Source: Mycobacterium sp. BK086 (GTDB taxonomy: Bacteria > Actinomycetota > Actinomycetes > Mycobacteriales > Mycobacteriaceae). Taken from it: a DNA stretch of 64,000 nt. This document shows positions 8,075-17,539 of this stretch, piece by piece. A program made the translations under genes and the position numbers. The notes under the pieces are model-generated. The model was not told the DNA's origin, did no database searches, and worked only from the letters and a program-made list of their open reading frames with translations. Position 1 is the first letter of the stretch. Every line of letters begins with the position of its first letter. The stretch is taken from the NCBI GenBank assembly GCA_004362315.1, contig SNWL01000010.1, forward strand, positions 1-64,000, given 5' to 3'.

Positions 8075-9318
8075 CACCCACCACCTTGGTTGGCAGGTGC
8101 AGGGGACTCCGCTGGGGCGACCGGGGGCGGGGCCTCGGCGGTCGGGATCGGCTGCGAGCAGATCCACGTGGTCAACGTGCAGCCTGTTGGGTCCTGGGGC
8201 GGCGGTGGATCAACACCGACGGTGAGGGGATGCGTTGTGTAGTAACGGTTGTAGCCCGCATCGCCGGGCGCCGGCACCATCGACATACCTTCTTGGCCCC
8301 AGCGAGTGCCGAGGAGAAGTCCCCGCTTGAGGCGGGGAACGGTGAGGTCAAAGACCGAGTACAGGTTGAAGTAGTCGCCCCGCAGCGCACGGTCGATGAT
8401 GTTCTGACCGTAGGGGAACACCGGCAGGTAGGCGATAGCCGCATCCAAGTCCGGTCCGACGTCGGCAAGCGCGCGGATCGTCGGCTCGAGGTTCTGTAGG
8501 TTGTGTACCAGGTCGGCCTGCGTATCGTTGACCAGACGCGTCGCGGTGTGGCTGAACACGCGAAGCTTGTCCAGCGCGGCGGTCAGGCGCGGCTCTTCCC
8601 GGATAAGCACATCGAGCGCCTGCGGAATCTTCTGCAGTGCACGCGAGACGACATCACGCTGGTTGGCGAAAGTCGCCGCCACCGCATTCAGTCCCTGGAT
8701 CGTGGCGATGATGTTGTCGCGCTGATCGTTGAACGTTCCCACGAAGCTGTCGAGCTGGGCCAAAAGGTCACGGATTGCGTCTTGGTTTCCCGTCAGCATG
8801 ACGTTGAAGTTGTGAACGATGTCCCCGATCTGGCCCAGCCCACCCGTATTGACGACTGCGGACAATGCCGACAGGGTCTGTTCAGTCGATGGATAGGTCG
8901 ATGCTCTGCTCAACGGGATCGTCGCGCCGGGCTGCATGCGTCCGATCGGTGCTTCCCCCAACGGCGGGTTGAGCGCCAGATGCTGGGAACCCAGGAGACT
9001 GGTTTGGCCGATCGTGGCCACCGCGTTGGCGGACACCACCGCAGTGGGTATCACCGAGACTTCGACATCGGCATGCCAGTCCTTCAACCGCATTCTGACA
9101 ACGCTGCCGACCACGACATCGTTGATCATCACCGGCGAATTCGGTTCCAGAGTACCGACGTTCGCGATTTCGATGTGGTAGACGACCCCCTCCGGTCCCC
9201 GCCCGACCGTACCAGGCAGCCGCAACGAATTCAGACCCTGGAACGCGCATGCTGTTGAGCTCAGGACCACACATCCAACGATCGCGACGACTCGTCGCAA
9301 CGATGTGACAACTCTCAT
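8074..9318 (-). CDS. mceE: MceE, Mce-family lipoprotein
   Basis: 414 residues from the ATG at 9318, which overlaps the mceD stop as ATGA. The signal peptide ends in a lipobox (VVLSSTAC), so the mature protein should be lipidated on its cysteine, as for other MceE/LprK proteins. The Mce domain follows (EIANVGTLEPNSPVMINDVVVGSV), then the helical tunnel region and a Pro/Ala-rich C-terminus with a CTLTTWIC pair. It belongs to the hetero-hexameric periplasmic channel with MceA, B, C, D and F. Confidence 0.93.
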   Translation of the reverse strand: MRVVTSLRRVVAIVGCVVLSSTACAFQGLNSLRLPGTVGRGPEGVVYHIEIANVGTLEPNSPVMINDVVVGSVVRMRLKDWHADVEVSVIPTAVVSANAVATIGQTSLLGSQHLALNPPLGEAPIGRMQPGATIPLSRASTYPSTEQTLSALSAVVNTGGLGQIGDIVHNFNVMLTGNQDAIRDLLAQLDSFVGTFNDQRDNIIATIQGLNAVAATFANQRDVVSRALQKIPQALDVLIREEPRLTAALDKLRVFSHTATRLVNDTQADLVHNLQNLEPTIRALADVGPDLDAAIAYLPVFPYGQNIIDRALRGDYFNLYSVFDLTVPRLKRGLLLGTRWGQEGMSMVPAPGDAGYNRYYTTHPLTVGVDPPPPQDPTGCTLTTWICSQPIPTAEAPPPVAPAESPAPANQGGG

Positions 9319-10697
9319 GGCGTCCCTCCGGAGGGTGGTGGCGCCTCTGCCGGTAGTGGCGCCCCGTTCAGCGAACTCCCTGGCGGCGGTGGCGCTGGGT
9401 TCGATTGTCCGCCTGCCGGATTGGCAGGCGGCTCGGCTTGAGGCGGAAGCAGCATGTCGTTGACGCTCGTCGGCTGCCATCCCGTGTAGGCCGACACCGC
9501 AGGCAGGGTCTCGGGCGGAGGTGCGGTGCCGTCGCCTCCGGGAGCCAGTCTGGGATCGGTGTAGATCAGCTGCTCCGGGCTGGGGGCCCGCTGGATGAAC
9601 GGATTGAACGGTATTGGCATGCCGTTGATACTGAGCAGCTTCAAGGCCGGGCCGAGGTACTGCGCGCAGAGCTTGCCCGTTTCGGAAGCGGTCGCGTTCT
9701 CGATGGCGCCGATCCCTGCGCAGACGAACTCCACCGGGTTGGAGAAGTTGTTGATCACGAATGAGCCGTTGAGCGTGCCAGTGCTGGGGTCGTACATGTT
9801 GTAGGCGTTCGCGGCAGCGTTGGGTGCGACATGAAGTACCTGCTCCAGATCACCGCGGTGGTCCACCAGGTTCTGCGTGACGTTGGTCAGGCGCTGTACT
9901 TGCTCGCTGGTCTTGTCCCGGGTGCCGGCAACGAAGCGCTGCACCTCGCCGACGGCTTGCGAAAGGTTCACCAGCGCGGCGTCGAGATCAGACCTGCTGT
10001 CGGCCAGAACACTGCTCAAGGTGGCCAGCCGGTCTTGGAACTGCACGATCTGGACCTTGCTGTCACGCAACGCGCTGACGAAGGTCTGCAGGTTGGTGAT
10101 CATGTCGACGATGTTTCCGCTGCCGTCCGCCAGGATGCGTGCCACCTGTGACAGTTGGGCGAGCGTCTGGCGCAGCTTGTCGCCGTTGCCCGCCATGGCA
10201 TTTGCCGCGCTGTCGATGAATCGTCCCGCCGAGGAACTCGACGTTCCCCCGTTGGGCCCCAAATCTGTTGCGAGCCGCATGAGTTGGGTCTTCACCTCGT
10301 CCCACTCGACTGGCACGGCCGTCCGATCCTGTGGGATGAGAGCGCCGTCGCGCATCACCGGACCGCCCTCGTACGCAGGTGCTAGCTGAATGTAGCGGGC
10401 CGACACGACATTCTGAGCGACGATGACCGCCTTCGCGTCGGCCGGGACCGATACGTCGTGGTCGACGTTCATCGTCACCTTCGCCTGCGTTCCTGCGGTG
10501 TCAATGCCGGTGATGGTGCCGACCTTGACACCGGAGATCCGGACCTCATCGCCCGGATAAATGCCTCTTGCGAACGAGAACAGGGCGGAAATGGTGGTGG
10601 GCTTGAAGAACACCTGTTGGACCAGGAAGACGGCGCCCGCGACCATGGCCAGGCTCAACACAACGGCGGTAGCGATCGACCATGCTCTGCGGCTCAT
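9315..10697 (-). CDS. mceD: MceD, Mce-family substrate-binding protein
   Basis: 460 residues. N-terminal hydrophobic anchor (TAVVLSLAMVAGAVFLVQQVFF), Mce domain with YPGDEVRISGVKVGTITGID near residues 47-66, then a long coiled-coil-rich helical region and a Pro-rich C-terminal tail (about residues 390-460). The ATG at 10697 overlaps the mceC stop as ATGA and the 3' end overlaps mceE as ATGA, so translation is coupled on both sides. Confidence 0.93.
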   Translation of the reverse strand: MSRRAWSIATAVVLSLAMVAGAVFLVQQVFFKPTTISALFSFARGIYPGDEVRISGVKVGTITGIDTAGTQAKVTMNVDHDVSVPADAKAVIVAQNVVSARYIQLAPAYEGGPVMRDGALIPQDRTAVPVEWDEVKTQLMRLATDLGPNGGTSSSSAGRFIDSAANAMAGNGDKLRQTLAQLSQVARILADGSGNIVDMITNLQTFVSALRDSKVQIVQFQDRLATLSSVLADSRSDLDAALVNLSQAVGEVQRFVAGTRDKTSEQVQRLTNVTQNLVDHRGDLEQVLHVAPNAAANAYNMYDPSTGTLNGSFVINNFSNPVEFVCAGIGAIENATASETGKLCAQYLGPALKLLSINGMPIPFNPFIQRAPSPEQLIYTDPRLAPGGDGTAPPPETLPAVSAYTGWQPTSVNDMLLPPQAEPPANPAGGQSNPAPPPPGSSLNGAPLPAEAPPPSGGTP

Positions 10698-11776
10698 CGC
10701 GAACCGCCCGGGACGCCGTTGTACGGGAACGGCAATTCCGCTCGCGGGCCGGCATTATCCGGCGGTTGCCCGGCGTCGGCCCCACGCCTGAATCCGAGGG
10801 CATAGTCCAAGAATGGTTGCAGGATTTGGTTCGGTGACAGGTTGGCGATGAAGGCGTTGTAGTAGCTGCTGCTCGACACGCTTTCCCCGAGAGACAGCGT
10901 GAACTTCGCCAGCCCGGGCAATGCCTTGGCGATGTTGTCGCGGTTCTTCTCCAGCATCGCGGTCACCGAGTTCAGTTTGTCCAGCGTCGGCGCGAGTTCG
11001 CGCTCGTTGTCGGCGACCAAGCCGGACAGTTCCTTGGCCACTGCCGACGTGTTCTGCAGCAGCCCGACGATCGCCCGGCGTCTCTGCACCAGGGTATCGA
11101 GCAGGTCGTTGGCGTTGAGGATCAGGGTGTTGACCTGTTGGCTGCGATCGGACAGGATCCCGGAAACGTCACGGGCACTGCTGAATAGCTGACCCAGTGT
11201 TTCATTGCGCTCGTTAAGTGCCTGTGACGAGCGGGTCAGTCCCTCGAACACCGGTCCCAACTGGGGTGCGATCTGGTCGAGGGTGGCCGAGAGGGTGTCC
11301 AGGGACTGGTTGAGCGTGTCGGTGTTGGTGCCGGCGGTGTTGGTGGTGAGGTCGTTGAGCGCCTCGGTCAGCGAATACGGCGATGCGGTGCGTGAGACCG
11401 GGATGACGTCACGTTGGTGCAACGTGCCGGCCCCCGCCGATTCGAGCGTCAGCACCCGCTGCCCGAGGACGGTGCCGGTGCGGATGTGTGCTGTGGTCTG
11501 CGACCCCAGGTGGACCGTGGCATCGACAGCGAAGGTCACTAGCGCATCCCGGCCTTGTAGTGACACCTTGGAGACGGTGCCGACCTTCATCCCCGCGATC
11601 GTCACATCGTTGTCCGCGGCCAGACCACCTCCGTCGGCGAACAGCGCCTGATAGCGCACTGACGTTACCAACGACCACAACCGCTGCGGCTGAAGGCCGA
11701 CGGCGATGATGAGGACGACCAGAATAACGCCGATGAAGCCGGCGCGAATGAGCTTGGGCCCCCGGTACTTAAGCAT
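10694..11776 (-). CDS. mceC: MceC, Mce-family substrate-binding protein
   Basis: 360 residues. Anchor helix (AGFIGVILVVLIIAVGL) close to the N-terminus, Mce domain with GGLAADNDVTIAGMKVGTVS (about residues 49-68), helical region following, and a short C-terminus without the long Pro-rich tail of MceD and MceF. The start overlaps the end of mceB by 8 bases and the stop overlaps mceD by 4. Confidence 0.93.
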   Translation of the reverse strand: MLKYRGPKLIRAGFIGVILVVLIIAVGLQPQRLWSLVTSVRYQALFADGGGLAADNDVTIAGMKVGTVSKVSLQGRDALVTFAVDATVHLGSQTTAHIRTGTVLGQRVLTLESAGAGTLHQRDVIPVSRTASPYSLTEALNDLTTNTAGTNTDTLNQSLDTLSATLDQIAPQLGPVFEGLTRSSQALNERNETLGQLFSSARDVSGILSDRSQQVNTLILNANDLLDTLVQRRRAIVGLLQNTSAVAKELSGLVADNERELAPTLDKLNSVTAMLEKNRDNIAKALPGLAKFTLSLGESVSSSSYYNAFIANLSPNQILQPFLDYALGFRRGADAGQPPDNAGPRAELPFPYNGVPGGSR

Positions 11777-12803
11777 TGGGCTCCTTACACCTCGCGGTCT
11801 CCTGTTGTATCCAGGGCAAGACGACTGTTCGGCCCTGGAGGTCGGTCACCCGGAATGACAACCCACACAGGTAGAACTGGATGAAACTGCCGTAGGCGCC
11901 GAGGCGCGCCAGTTTTCGGTAGTCCTCTGGCAGCAGTTGCAATTGGCCGTCGATCCGGTCCTTGCCCTGGTCAAGCAACGGGGCCAGCCGATTCAGCTGG
12001 TCCACCGTTCCGGCTAGCGGCGGGCGGGCTTTGCCCAACAAGTCGGCGATCGACGCGGTCCCGGTATCCAGCGCCTCGATGGCGTCGCCAACTCGATCGC
12101 GGTCGTTGGACAACTCGGTGACGAACTGCTGGAGTCGATCCACCGCCCCGGAGAACTCGGCGCCGTCTTTGGAAAGCGTCTGCAGCACGGTGTTCAGATT
12201 CACGATCAGCTGCTGCACCACGTTTCTGTTGTCGGCCAACGTGTTCGAAAACGACGACGTCTTGGCCATCAACGACTCCAACGTTCCACCCTGGCCCTGG
12301 AAGACCTCGATGAGCGATGCCGTGAGCGCGTTGACATCCTGCGGGTTGAGGCCCCGGATGACGGGCTTTAGGCCGCCCAGCAGAAGATCGAGGTCGAGCG
12401 CCGGCGATGTGCGGTCTTCGGGGATCTGCGACCCGCCAGACAGGAGTCTCGTTGAACCCGGAGCGTTGACGAGTTCTAGGTAGCGGTCTCCGATCAGATT
12501 CAGGTAGCGCACCGCGACGTGGGTCCCGGTGGTGAGCACTACGTCGCGGTCGGCGTCGAACGTGACGACGACCTTGTTGTCCGGGCTCAGCTTCATGCTG
12601 CTCACGGTCCCCACCCGCATGCCGGCCACCCTCACGGTGTCTCCGACTTTTAGCCTGGACACATCGTTGAAGACCGCCGAATACACCGTTGCCGAACTGG
12701 CGCGGTACTGCCCGAAGACCGCGAACAGAAAGGCAGTCAGCACCAGCATGATCAGCGTGAACACACCGAGCTTTACAGGCGTGGCCAACCGTGCGGCGCT
12801 CAT
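11769..12803 (-). CDS. mceB: MceB, Mce-family substrate-binding protein
   Basis: 344 residues from the ATG at 12803, which overlaps the mceA stop as ATGA; the frame is open to 12863 but that would sit inside mceA. Anchor helix (LGVFTLIMLVLTAFLFAVFG), Mce domain with SRLKVGDTVRVAGMRVGTV (about residues 48-66), then the helical tunnel region with repeated LADNR and LSNDRD heptads. The C-terminus (CGLSFRV and ARCKEPNA) holds two cysteines. Confidence 0.93.
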   Translation of the reverse strand: MSAARLATPVKLGVFTLIMLVLTAFLFAVFGQYRASSATVYSAVFNDVSRLKVGDTVRVAGMRVGTVSSMKLSPDNKVVVTFDADRDVVLTTGTHVAVRYLNLIGDRYLELVNAPGSTRLLSGGSQIPEDRTSPALDLDLLLGGLKPVIRGLNPQDVNALTASLIEVFQGQGGTLESLMAKTSSFSNTLADNRNVVQQLIVNLNTVLQTLSKDGAEFSGAVDRLQQFVTELSNDRDRVGDAIEALDTGTASIADLLGKARPPLAGTVDQLNRLAPLLDQGKDRIDGQLQLLPEDYRKLARLGAYGSFIQFYLCGLSFRVTDLQGRTVVLPWIQQETARCKEPNA

Positions 12804-14083
12804 CCTGGTTGCCCGATTTGTGCCGAGTTCCTGGGTGGCCCATCGATCGGACCGAAGAGCCACTGCTTGATGCCGTCCGAGTTCAGAAGAACTCCCTGGT
12901 TTCCGTACCTGAATGGATTGACACCGGTATCAGCGACTACGTAGGGGGGGCGACCCTCGTAGGGAACATCGGGCATTTGCACGTCCTGGCAGTGCGGGCC
13001 GCCCTTTGCCGCAACCCTCGGCAAGTCTTGGGGGTACCTGTATCGTTCTGCGCCCCAGAGGAAGCTGGCCAACGTGTAGATACCCGGATACTGCATCGGC
13101 AAGGCCTTGGCGATCGGAATGATTCCGGTGAGTGCGCAGGTGATTGCCGTGTTGTATTCGTTGGTCAGATCCGTCGTCGGCACCATTAGGTGAAGAACAT
13201 CCGTCAATGCCTGACGGTTGTCTCCCAACACCTGGTTGCCCGCATCGGCCACTCCAATGGTACTGACGAGGAACGAATCGAGATTTGCCTGTTCATCGAC
13301 GATGGTCTGGCTGATCGTCGTGGCGCTGTCGATGGTCGATATCAAGTCGGGTGCGGCGTCGCTGTAGGCCCGCAATACCCCAGGCGCAACGGTCAATTCA
13401 TGACTCAGGGTGGTCATGCTGGGGTTCAGTTTGGCCAGAAGGCTATCGAGGTCTGTCAGGGTCCGGCCCATCTTTTGACCGCGGTCATTGAACGCTGCAG
13501 CGATCGCGCCGAGGGTTTGGTTCAACTTGTCAGGTTGGACTGTCGACAACAACGTCGTGAGCCGGTCGAAAATGGTGTTGACCTCAACAGTGACATGGCC
13601 GGCTTGGACGGTCTGTCCGGCACGCAATGGATTCGGGGAGGGGTGATCGGGTGAAACAAGTTGGACGGACTTCGCGCCGAACACCGTGGAGGATGCAATG
13701 TCAACGGACACATTCGACGGGATGAGATACATCTGGGCGGGGTCAATCGCTAAGTGCAGGGCCGCCTGCCCGTCGGGCAGCGACTCAATCGAGACGACCT
13801 TACCCACCTGAATATCGCGCATCTTGACCCTGGCATCGGGGTTCATCACCAGACCCGCGCGGTCGGAGATCACTGTTACCGGAACGGTTTTGGAGAATCC
13901 ACCGCGGAACAGGCCCACAGCCAAGGCGATGATCAGACCGATTACCGCCACCGTCACCAGGCCGACTAGCGGGCGCGCGTAACTTCGTGCGCCGAAGTCG
14001 ACGCCCGGTCGTGCTGCGACCGGCGCTGCGTTGCTGGCGGTTTCGGATCGATCAACCGGGCCGGGACCGAAGTTTCGTGTCAC
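12800..14083 (-). CDS. mceA: MceA, Mce-family substrate-binding protein
   Basis: 427 residues. A cytoplasmic N-terminus of about 37 residues precedes the anchor helix (LVGLVTVAVIGLIIALAVGL). The Mce domain contains GLVMNPDARVKMRDIQVGKV (about residues 77-96), then a helical region. The C-terminal domain has cysteines in TCALTGII and GPHCQDV, as in other MceA proteins. It starts 9 bases after yrbEB and is the first of the six mce genes. Confidence 0.93.
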   Translation of the reverse strand: MTRNFGPGPVDRSETASNAAPVAARPGVDFGARSYARPLVGLVTVAVIGLIIALAVGLFRGGFSKTVPVTVISDRAGLVMNPDARVKMRDIQVGKVVSIESLPDGQAALHLAIDPAQMYLIPSNVSVDIASSTVFGAKSVQLVSPDHPSPNPLRAGQTVQAGHVTVEVNTIFDRLTTLLSTVQPDKLNQTLGAIAAAFNDRGQKMGRTLTDLDSLLAKLNPSMTTLSHELTVAPGVLRAYSDAAPDLISTIDSATTISQTIVDEQANLDSFLVSTIGVADAGNQVLGDNRQALTDVLHLMVPTTDLTNEYNTAITCALTGIIPIAKALPMQYPGIYTLASFLWGAERYRYPQDLPRVAAKGGPHCQDVQMPDVPYEGRPPYVVADTGVNPFRYGNQGVLLNSDGIKQWLFGPIDGPPRNSAQIGQPG

Positions 14084-14092
14084 GTCATCTCC

Positions 14093-14938
14093 CTATCCGG
14101 ACAGGTTGAAGTTGCCGTTGGATCCGTAGATCGCGAGGGAGACCAGCAGGGTGACCGAGACGACGACGATCAGGGAGGTCCGCACCGCGTTACCCACCGC
14201 GACCCCGACCCCGGAGGGGCCGCCGGTGGCGAAGTAGCCGAAGTAGGTGTGGATCAACAAGATCGTGATCGCCATCAACACCGCCTGCAAAAAGCTCCAC
14301 AGCAGATCGATCGGATTCAAAAACGTGTTGAAGTAATGGTCATACAAGCCGCCGGACTGGCCGAACAACACCACCGTCGTGAACTGCGACGCCACGAACG
14401 ACAGGATCACCGCGATCGAGTAGAGCGGGGTGATCGCCACCATCCCGGCCACAATCCGGGTGGAGACCAGGTATTCGACCGGCGGGATCCCCATCGATTC
14501 CAGGGCGTCGATCTCCTCATTGATCCGCATCGCCCCCAACTGCGCGGTCACCCCGGCACCGAAGGTGGCGGCCAACCCGATCCCGGCCACCACCGGCGCA
14601 CTAATGCGCACGTTAATAAAGGCGGCCAGGAAGCCGGTCAACGCCTCGATACCGATATTGCCCAACGAGGAATAGCCCTGCACCGCCAACGTGCCACCCG
14701 CGGCCAACGTCAAAAACCCGACGATCACCACGGTGCCGCCGATCATCGCCAGGGTGCCCGCCCCCATCGAGATCTCCGCGATCAACCGGATGATCTCCTT
14801 GCGGAAATGGATCGTCGCGTGCGGCGTCCCCGCGATCGCCCGCCCATAAAAAATCGTGTGATCACCAATACGACCGAACGTCCCTAACGGACGTGCAAAT
14901 TGGCGTGCAACACGTGGGTAGGTAGATCGCACCATCAC
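14093..14938 (-). CDS. yrbEB: YrbEB/MlaE-family permease
   Basis: 281 residues with about five to six hydrophobic segments (for example MIGGTVVIVGFLTLAAGGTL and LIVVVSVTLLVSLAIYG) and the MlaE signature AMRINEEIDALESMGIPPVE near residues 138-157. It forms the membrane channel of the Mce importer and would couple to an MceG/Mkl-type ATPase not encoded here. GTG at 14938 or ATG at 14935 may start it. Canonical operons carry yrbEA just upstream; here the 203 upstream bases have no permease gene. Confidence 0.93.
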   Translation of the reverse strand: MMVRSTYPRVARQFARPLGTFGRIGDHTIFYGRAIAGTPHATIHFRKEIIRLIAEISMGAGTLAMIGGTVVIVGFLTLAAGGTLAVQGYSSLGNIGIEALTGFLAAFINVRISAPVVAGIGLAATFGAGVTAQLGAMRINEEIDALESMGIPPVEYLVSTRIVAGMVAITPLYSIAVILSFVASQFTTVVLFGQSGGLYDHYFNTFLNPIDLLWSFLQAVLMAITILLIHTYFGYFATGGPSGVGVAVGNAVRTSLIVVVSVTLLVSLAIYGSNGNFNLSG

Positions 14939-15141
14939 GATTGCGTTCCCACGTCTCCTCGTTGCGTCCGACTCCGCATGCGCCAGCAGGCGGTGTTCAG
15001 CACTACGTTGCCACGAATAGTCACGCCCACCGCTCGAACAGGACTCTGGATGTGGAATTTCCTCGATTGGACATGACGGTCAAATTTATTACTTCCCAAC
15101 ATATTCGGATCGTAAGCACGAACAGCATCATAGGAATAGCG

Positions 15142-16338
15142 CTAGTCACCGTGAGACAGGGCAGTCGCCCATTCGAGGCCTGCGACGACGTGTCCCCGCC
15201 ATGACCGAACGACCTTGGGGGGCTTGCCTGCGGCGAGCACTCCCGCCAACCGATCGCCCTTGCGGTAGGCCACCAACAGTTGTCCCTGCGCCACATCGTT
15301 GTCCAAGACGAACGCCTCGTCATGGTCGCTCAAATGCCCGAACGCCTGAATCTTCGTGTCGTACTGGTCTGACCAGAAGTAGGGCACCGTGGCCAGCGAC
15401 CATCGATCGTTCGGGTTGAGCACATTGTGGCCTACGACCATGCCCTGCTCGGCAGCGTTGGTGCGGTGCTCGATCCGTACCGCAGCGCCAACCATAGGGT
15501 TGTGCCAACGCGCAACATCACCGACGGCGTAAATACCTGGCGCAGCAATACCGAATTCATCGCACACCACGCCGTTGTCTACGACGACCCCGCTGCCATC
15601 CAGCCAATCCGTGTTCGGTATCGAGCCGATAGCGACCAGCACATCGTCGGCCGGCAGCACCGTCGAGTCGGCCAGCCGCACGCCGGTCACCGCGTTTTGG
15701 GCGCTGAGGATCTCGGTGACCGCCGTCGATGTCCGCACCTGCACACCGTGGTTGGTGTGAAGGTGCATCAGGAAACGTCCGGCCGCTTCACCGACCACAT
15801 GTGCCAGGGGTAACGCGGCAGCTTCGAGCATCGTCACCTCAACCCCGAGCCCACGCGCGGTGGCGGCGACCTCGGCGCCGACGAAACCGGCTCCCACGAT
15901 GACCAGACGTCCCCCACTGCGCAGCCGCGATCGCAGCACCAGCGCGTCGTTCAGGGTGCGCAGCACATGTAGGCCGGCAGGATCCTGGTGACCAGGAAGT
16001 CGACGCGGTCGCACACCGGTGGCGATGACCAGGGCGTCAAAGAGCACGTGGCTGGAGTCAGCCAGCGCGACAGCCTTTTCCGTTGGACACAGGCCCGTTG
16101 CGGGGGTCGCCAGTCGTAGATCCAGATTCATCGATTCGAGGTCGGCGTCAGTGCGCAGCGCGAGCCGCTCTGGGTCCCAGCTGCCACACAACAACTGCTT
16201 GGACAACGGCGGTCGATCGTAAGGCCGCTCAACCTCGTCGCCGATGAGCGTGATAGCACCCCCGTACCCCGACCTGCGCAATGCTTCAGCCGTGGCCAAC
16301 CCGCTGGCTGAAGCCCCAACGATCACAATCCGATTCAC
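15142..16338 (-). CDS. NAD(P)H:ferredoxin reductase, FAD-dependent
   Basis: 398 residues from a GTG at 16338; the open frame continues upstream to 16779 but the protein begins with the Rossmann motif VIVGASASGLATAEALRRSG, so the GTG fits. Two dinucleotide folds: FAD near residue 5 and NAD(P)H near residue 145 (LVIVGAGFVGAEVAATARGLG). The second FAD motif is GIYAVGDVAR (about residue 265). This is the putidaredoxin/rubredoxin-reductase family. It probably supplies electrons to the [3Fe-4S] ferredoxins and P450s, or to the Rieske protein, in this window. Confidence 0.9.
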   Translation of the reverse strand: MNRIVIVGASASGLATAEALRRSGYGGAITLIGDEVERPYDRPPLSKQLLCGSWDPERLALRTDADLESMNLDLRLATPATGLCPTEKAVALADSSHVLFDALVIATGVRPRRLPGHQDPAGLHVLRTLNDALVLRSRLRSGGRLVIVGAGFVGAEVAATARGLGVEVTMLEAAALPLAHVVGEAAGRFLMHLHTNHGVQVRTSTAVTEILSAQNAVTGVRLADSTVLPADDVLVAIGSIPNTDWLDGSGVVVDNGVVCDEFGIAAPGIYAVGDVARWHNPMVGAAVRIEHRTNAAEQGMVVGHNVLNPNDRWSLATVPYFWSDQYDTKIQAFGHLSDHDEAFVLDNDVAQGQLLVAYRKGDRLAGVLAAGKPPKVVRSWRGHVVAGLEWATALSHGD

Positions 16339-16627
16339 GACACCACCACACTTGTCGCCGTGACCCGTCGGGTCACGGCCGGTTACCAGCTCATCGCCGC
16401 CGCCACATGTTGCCTGCGCGAGCACGCCCGTCGAGCGTGCCCTCACCATAAGCGGAATCCGGTCATTCCCTTCACGTCTGGAGGGATCGACGATTCGCCC
16501 AGCGGTCGTCGAACCGATCGCAGGGCCGAGATCCAGCATGAACGCACTGAGAACACGTAATCGCCGAAGACCGGGCCGCAAATTTCGTGTGGAATGGCCG
16601 GATGTGTTGCCGCAGTTGGTCGGCTGC

Positions 16628-17386
16628 CTAGGCCAGGCGAAGCGCTCCGTCGAGCCGGATGACTTCGCCGTTGAGGTAATCACGTTCGATGATGTCGACC
16701 ACCAGCTGCGCGAATTCTTGGGGCCTGCCGACGCGTTTCGGGAACGGCACATTTGCACCGACTGCCGCACGGCCCGCATCGGTGGCGTCGTGCAGACCGG
16801 TCATCGGGGTGGCGAAGATACCGGGCGCGATCGCCATCACCCGGATGCCGTGCGGTGCGAGGTCTCGCGCAGACGGCAGCGTCAAGCCGACGACGCCACA
16901 CTTGGAACCTGCGTACGCCGATGTGCCGGCAATCCCGTCGAACGCTCCGATCGAGGCGGTGTTTATCACAACACCGCGGGCGTCGTCGGCTAGCAGTTCG
17001 GTCTTCGCGATGGCCTCGGCCGCCAGTGCCATCAGATTGAAGGTGCCGATCAAGTTGACCTCGACGACCCGGCGGAACAGGGCGGGATCGGCCTGGCCCT
17101 GATCGGACAGGATCGGCGCGTACGCCGAGATCCCCGCGCAGCTCACCACCGTTCGCAGCGGCACTGTGCCGGTCGCGGCGCGCTCGACCGCGGCCGCAAC
17201 CTGTGCCGGGTCAGTCACATCACCCGCAAGGTAGGTCACTCCGTCGACCGCGGGCGCACCGTCGACAGCCGCCTCCAGGTCGATTGCGTATACCCGGGCA
17301 CCCCGCTCAGCCAAGGCCCGCACCGTCGCGTGCCCGAGGCCCGATGCGCCGCCGCTCACCAGCGCGGCCGTGTCGTGGAGTTCCAT
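16628..17386 (-). CDS. SDR dehydrogenase, HSD10-like 3-hydroxyacyl-CoA dehydrogenase
   Basis: 252 residues. Cofactor motif SGGASGLGHATVRALAERGA, acidic residue after the second strand (YAIDLE, favouring NAD), DVTDP, catalytic Ser in INTASIGAF and YAGSK as YxxxK (about residues 155-159), and the C-terminal segment RDYLNGEVIRLDGALRL. The overall pattern is close to HSD10 (type II 3-hydroxyacyl-CoA dehydrogenase). It is separated by 153 bases from the next SDR and 289 bases from the ferredoxin reductase, all in the same direction. Confidence 0.85.
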   Translation of the reverse strand: MELHDTAALVSGGASGLGHATVRALAERGARVYAIDLEAAVDGAPAVDGVTYLAGDVTDPAQVAAAVERAATGTVPLRTVVSCAGISAYAPILSDQGQADPALFRRVVEVNLIGTFNLMALAAEAIAKTELLADDARGVVINTASIGAFDGIAGTSAYAGSKCGVVGLTLPSARDLAPHGIRVMAIAPGIFATPMTGLHDATDAGRAAVGANVPFPKRVGRPQEFAQLVVDIIERDYLNGEVIRLDGALRLA

Positions 17387-17539
17387 GCCTTCCCCTTCCG
17401 TGTCGAGGGCCCCATCATGCAGTCGGGAGATCGACCGGGACGGGCGAAGAACGGCCGGTCGGCGTGCGGAACACCGAGGCCATCGACCGACATTTCGCGG
17501 CGCGAACCGTGGTGCGGTAACCCAGCTTTCGCCGTGTGA

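Noticed and set aside
8320..8338. TCCCCGC / GCGGGGA hairpin
   Set aside because: Lies inside the mceE coding sequence in the middle of an overlapping operon, so it is unlikely to be a terminator.
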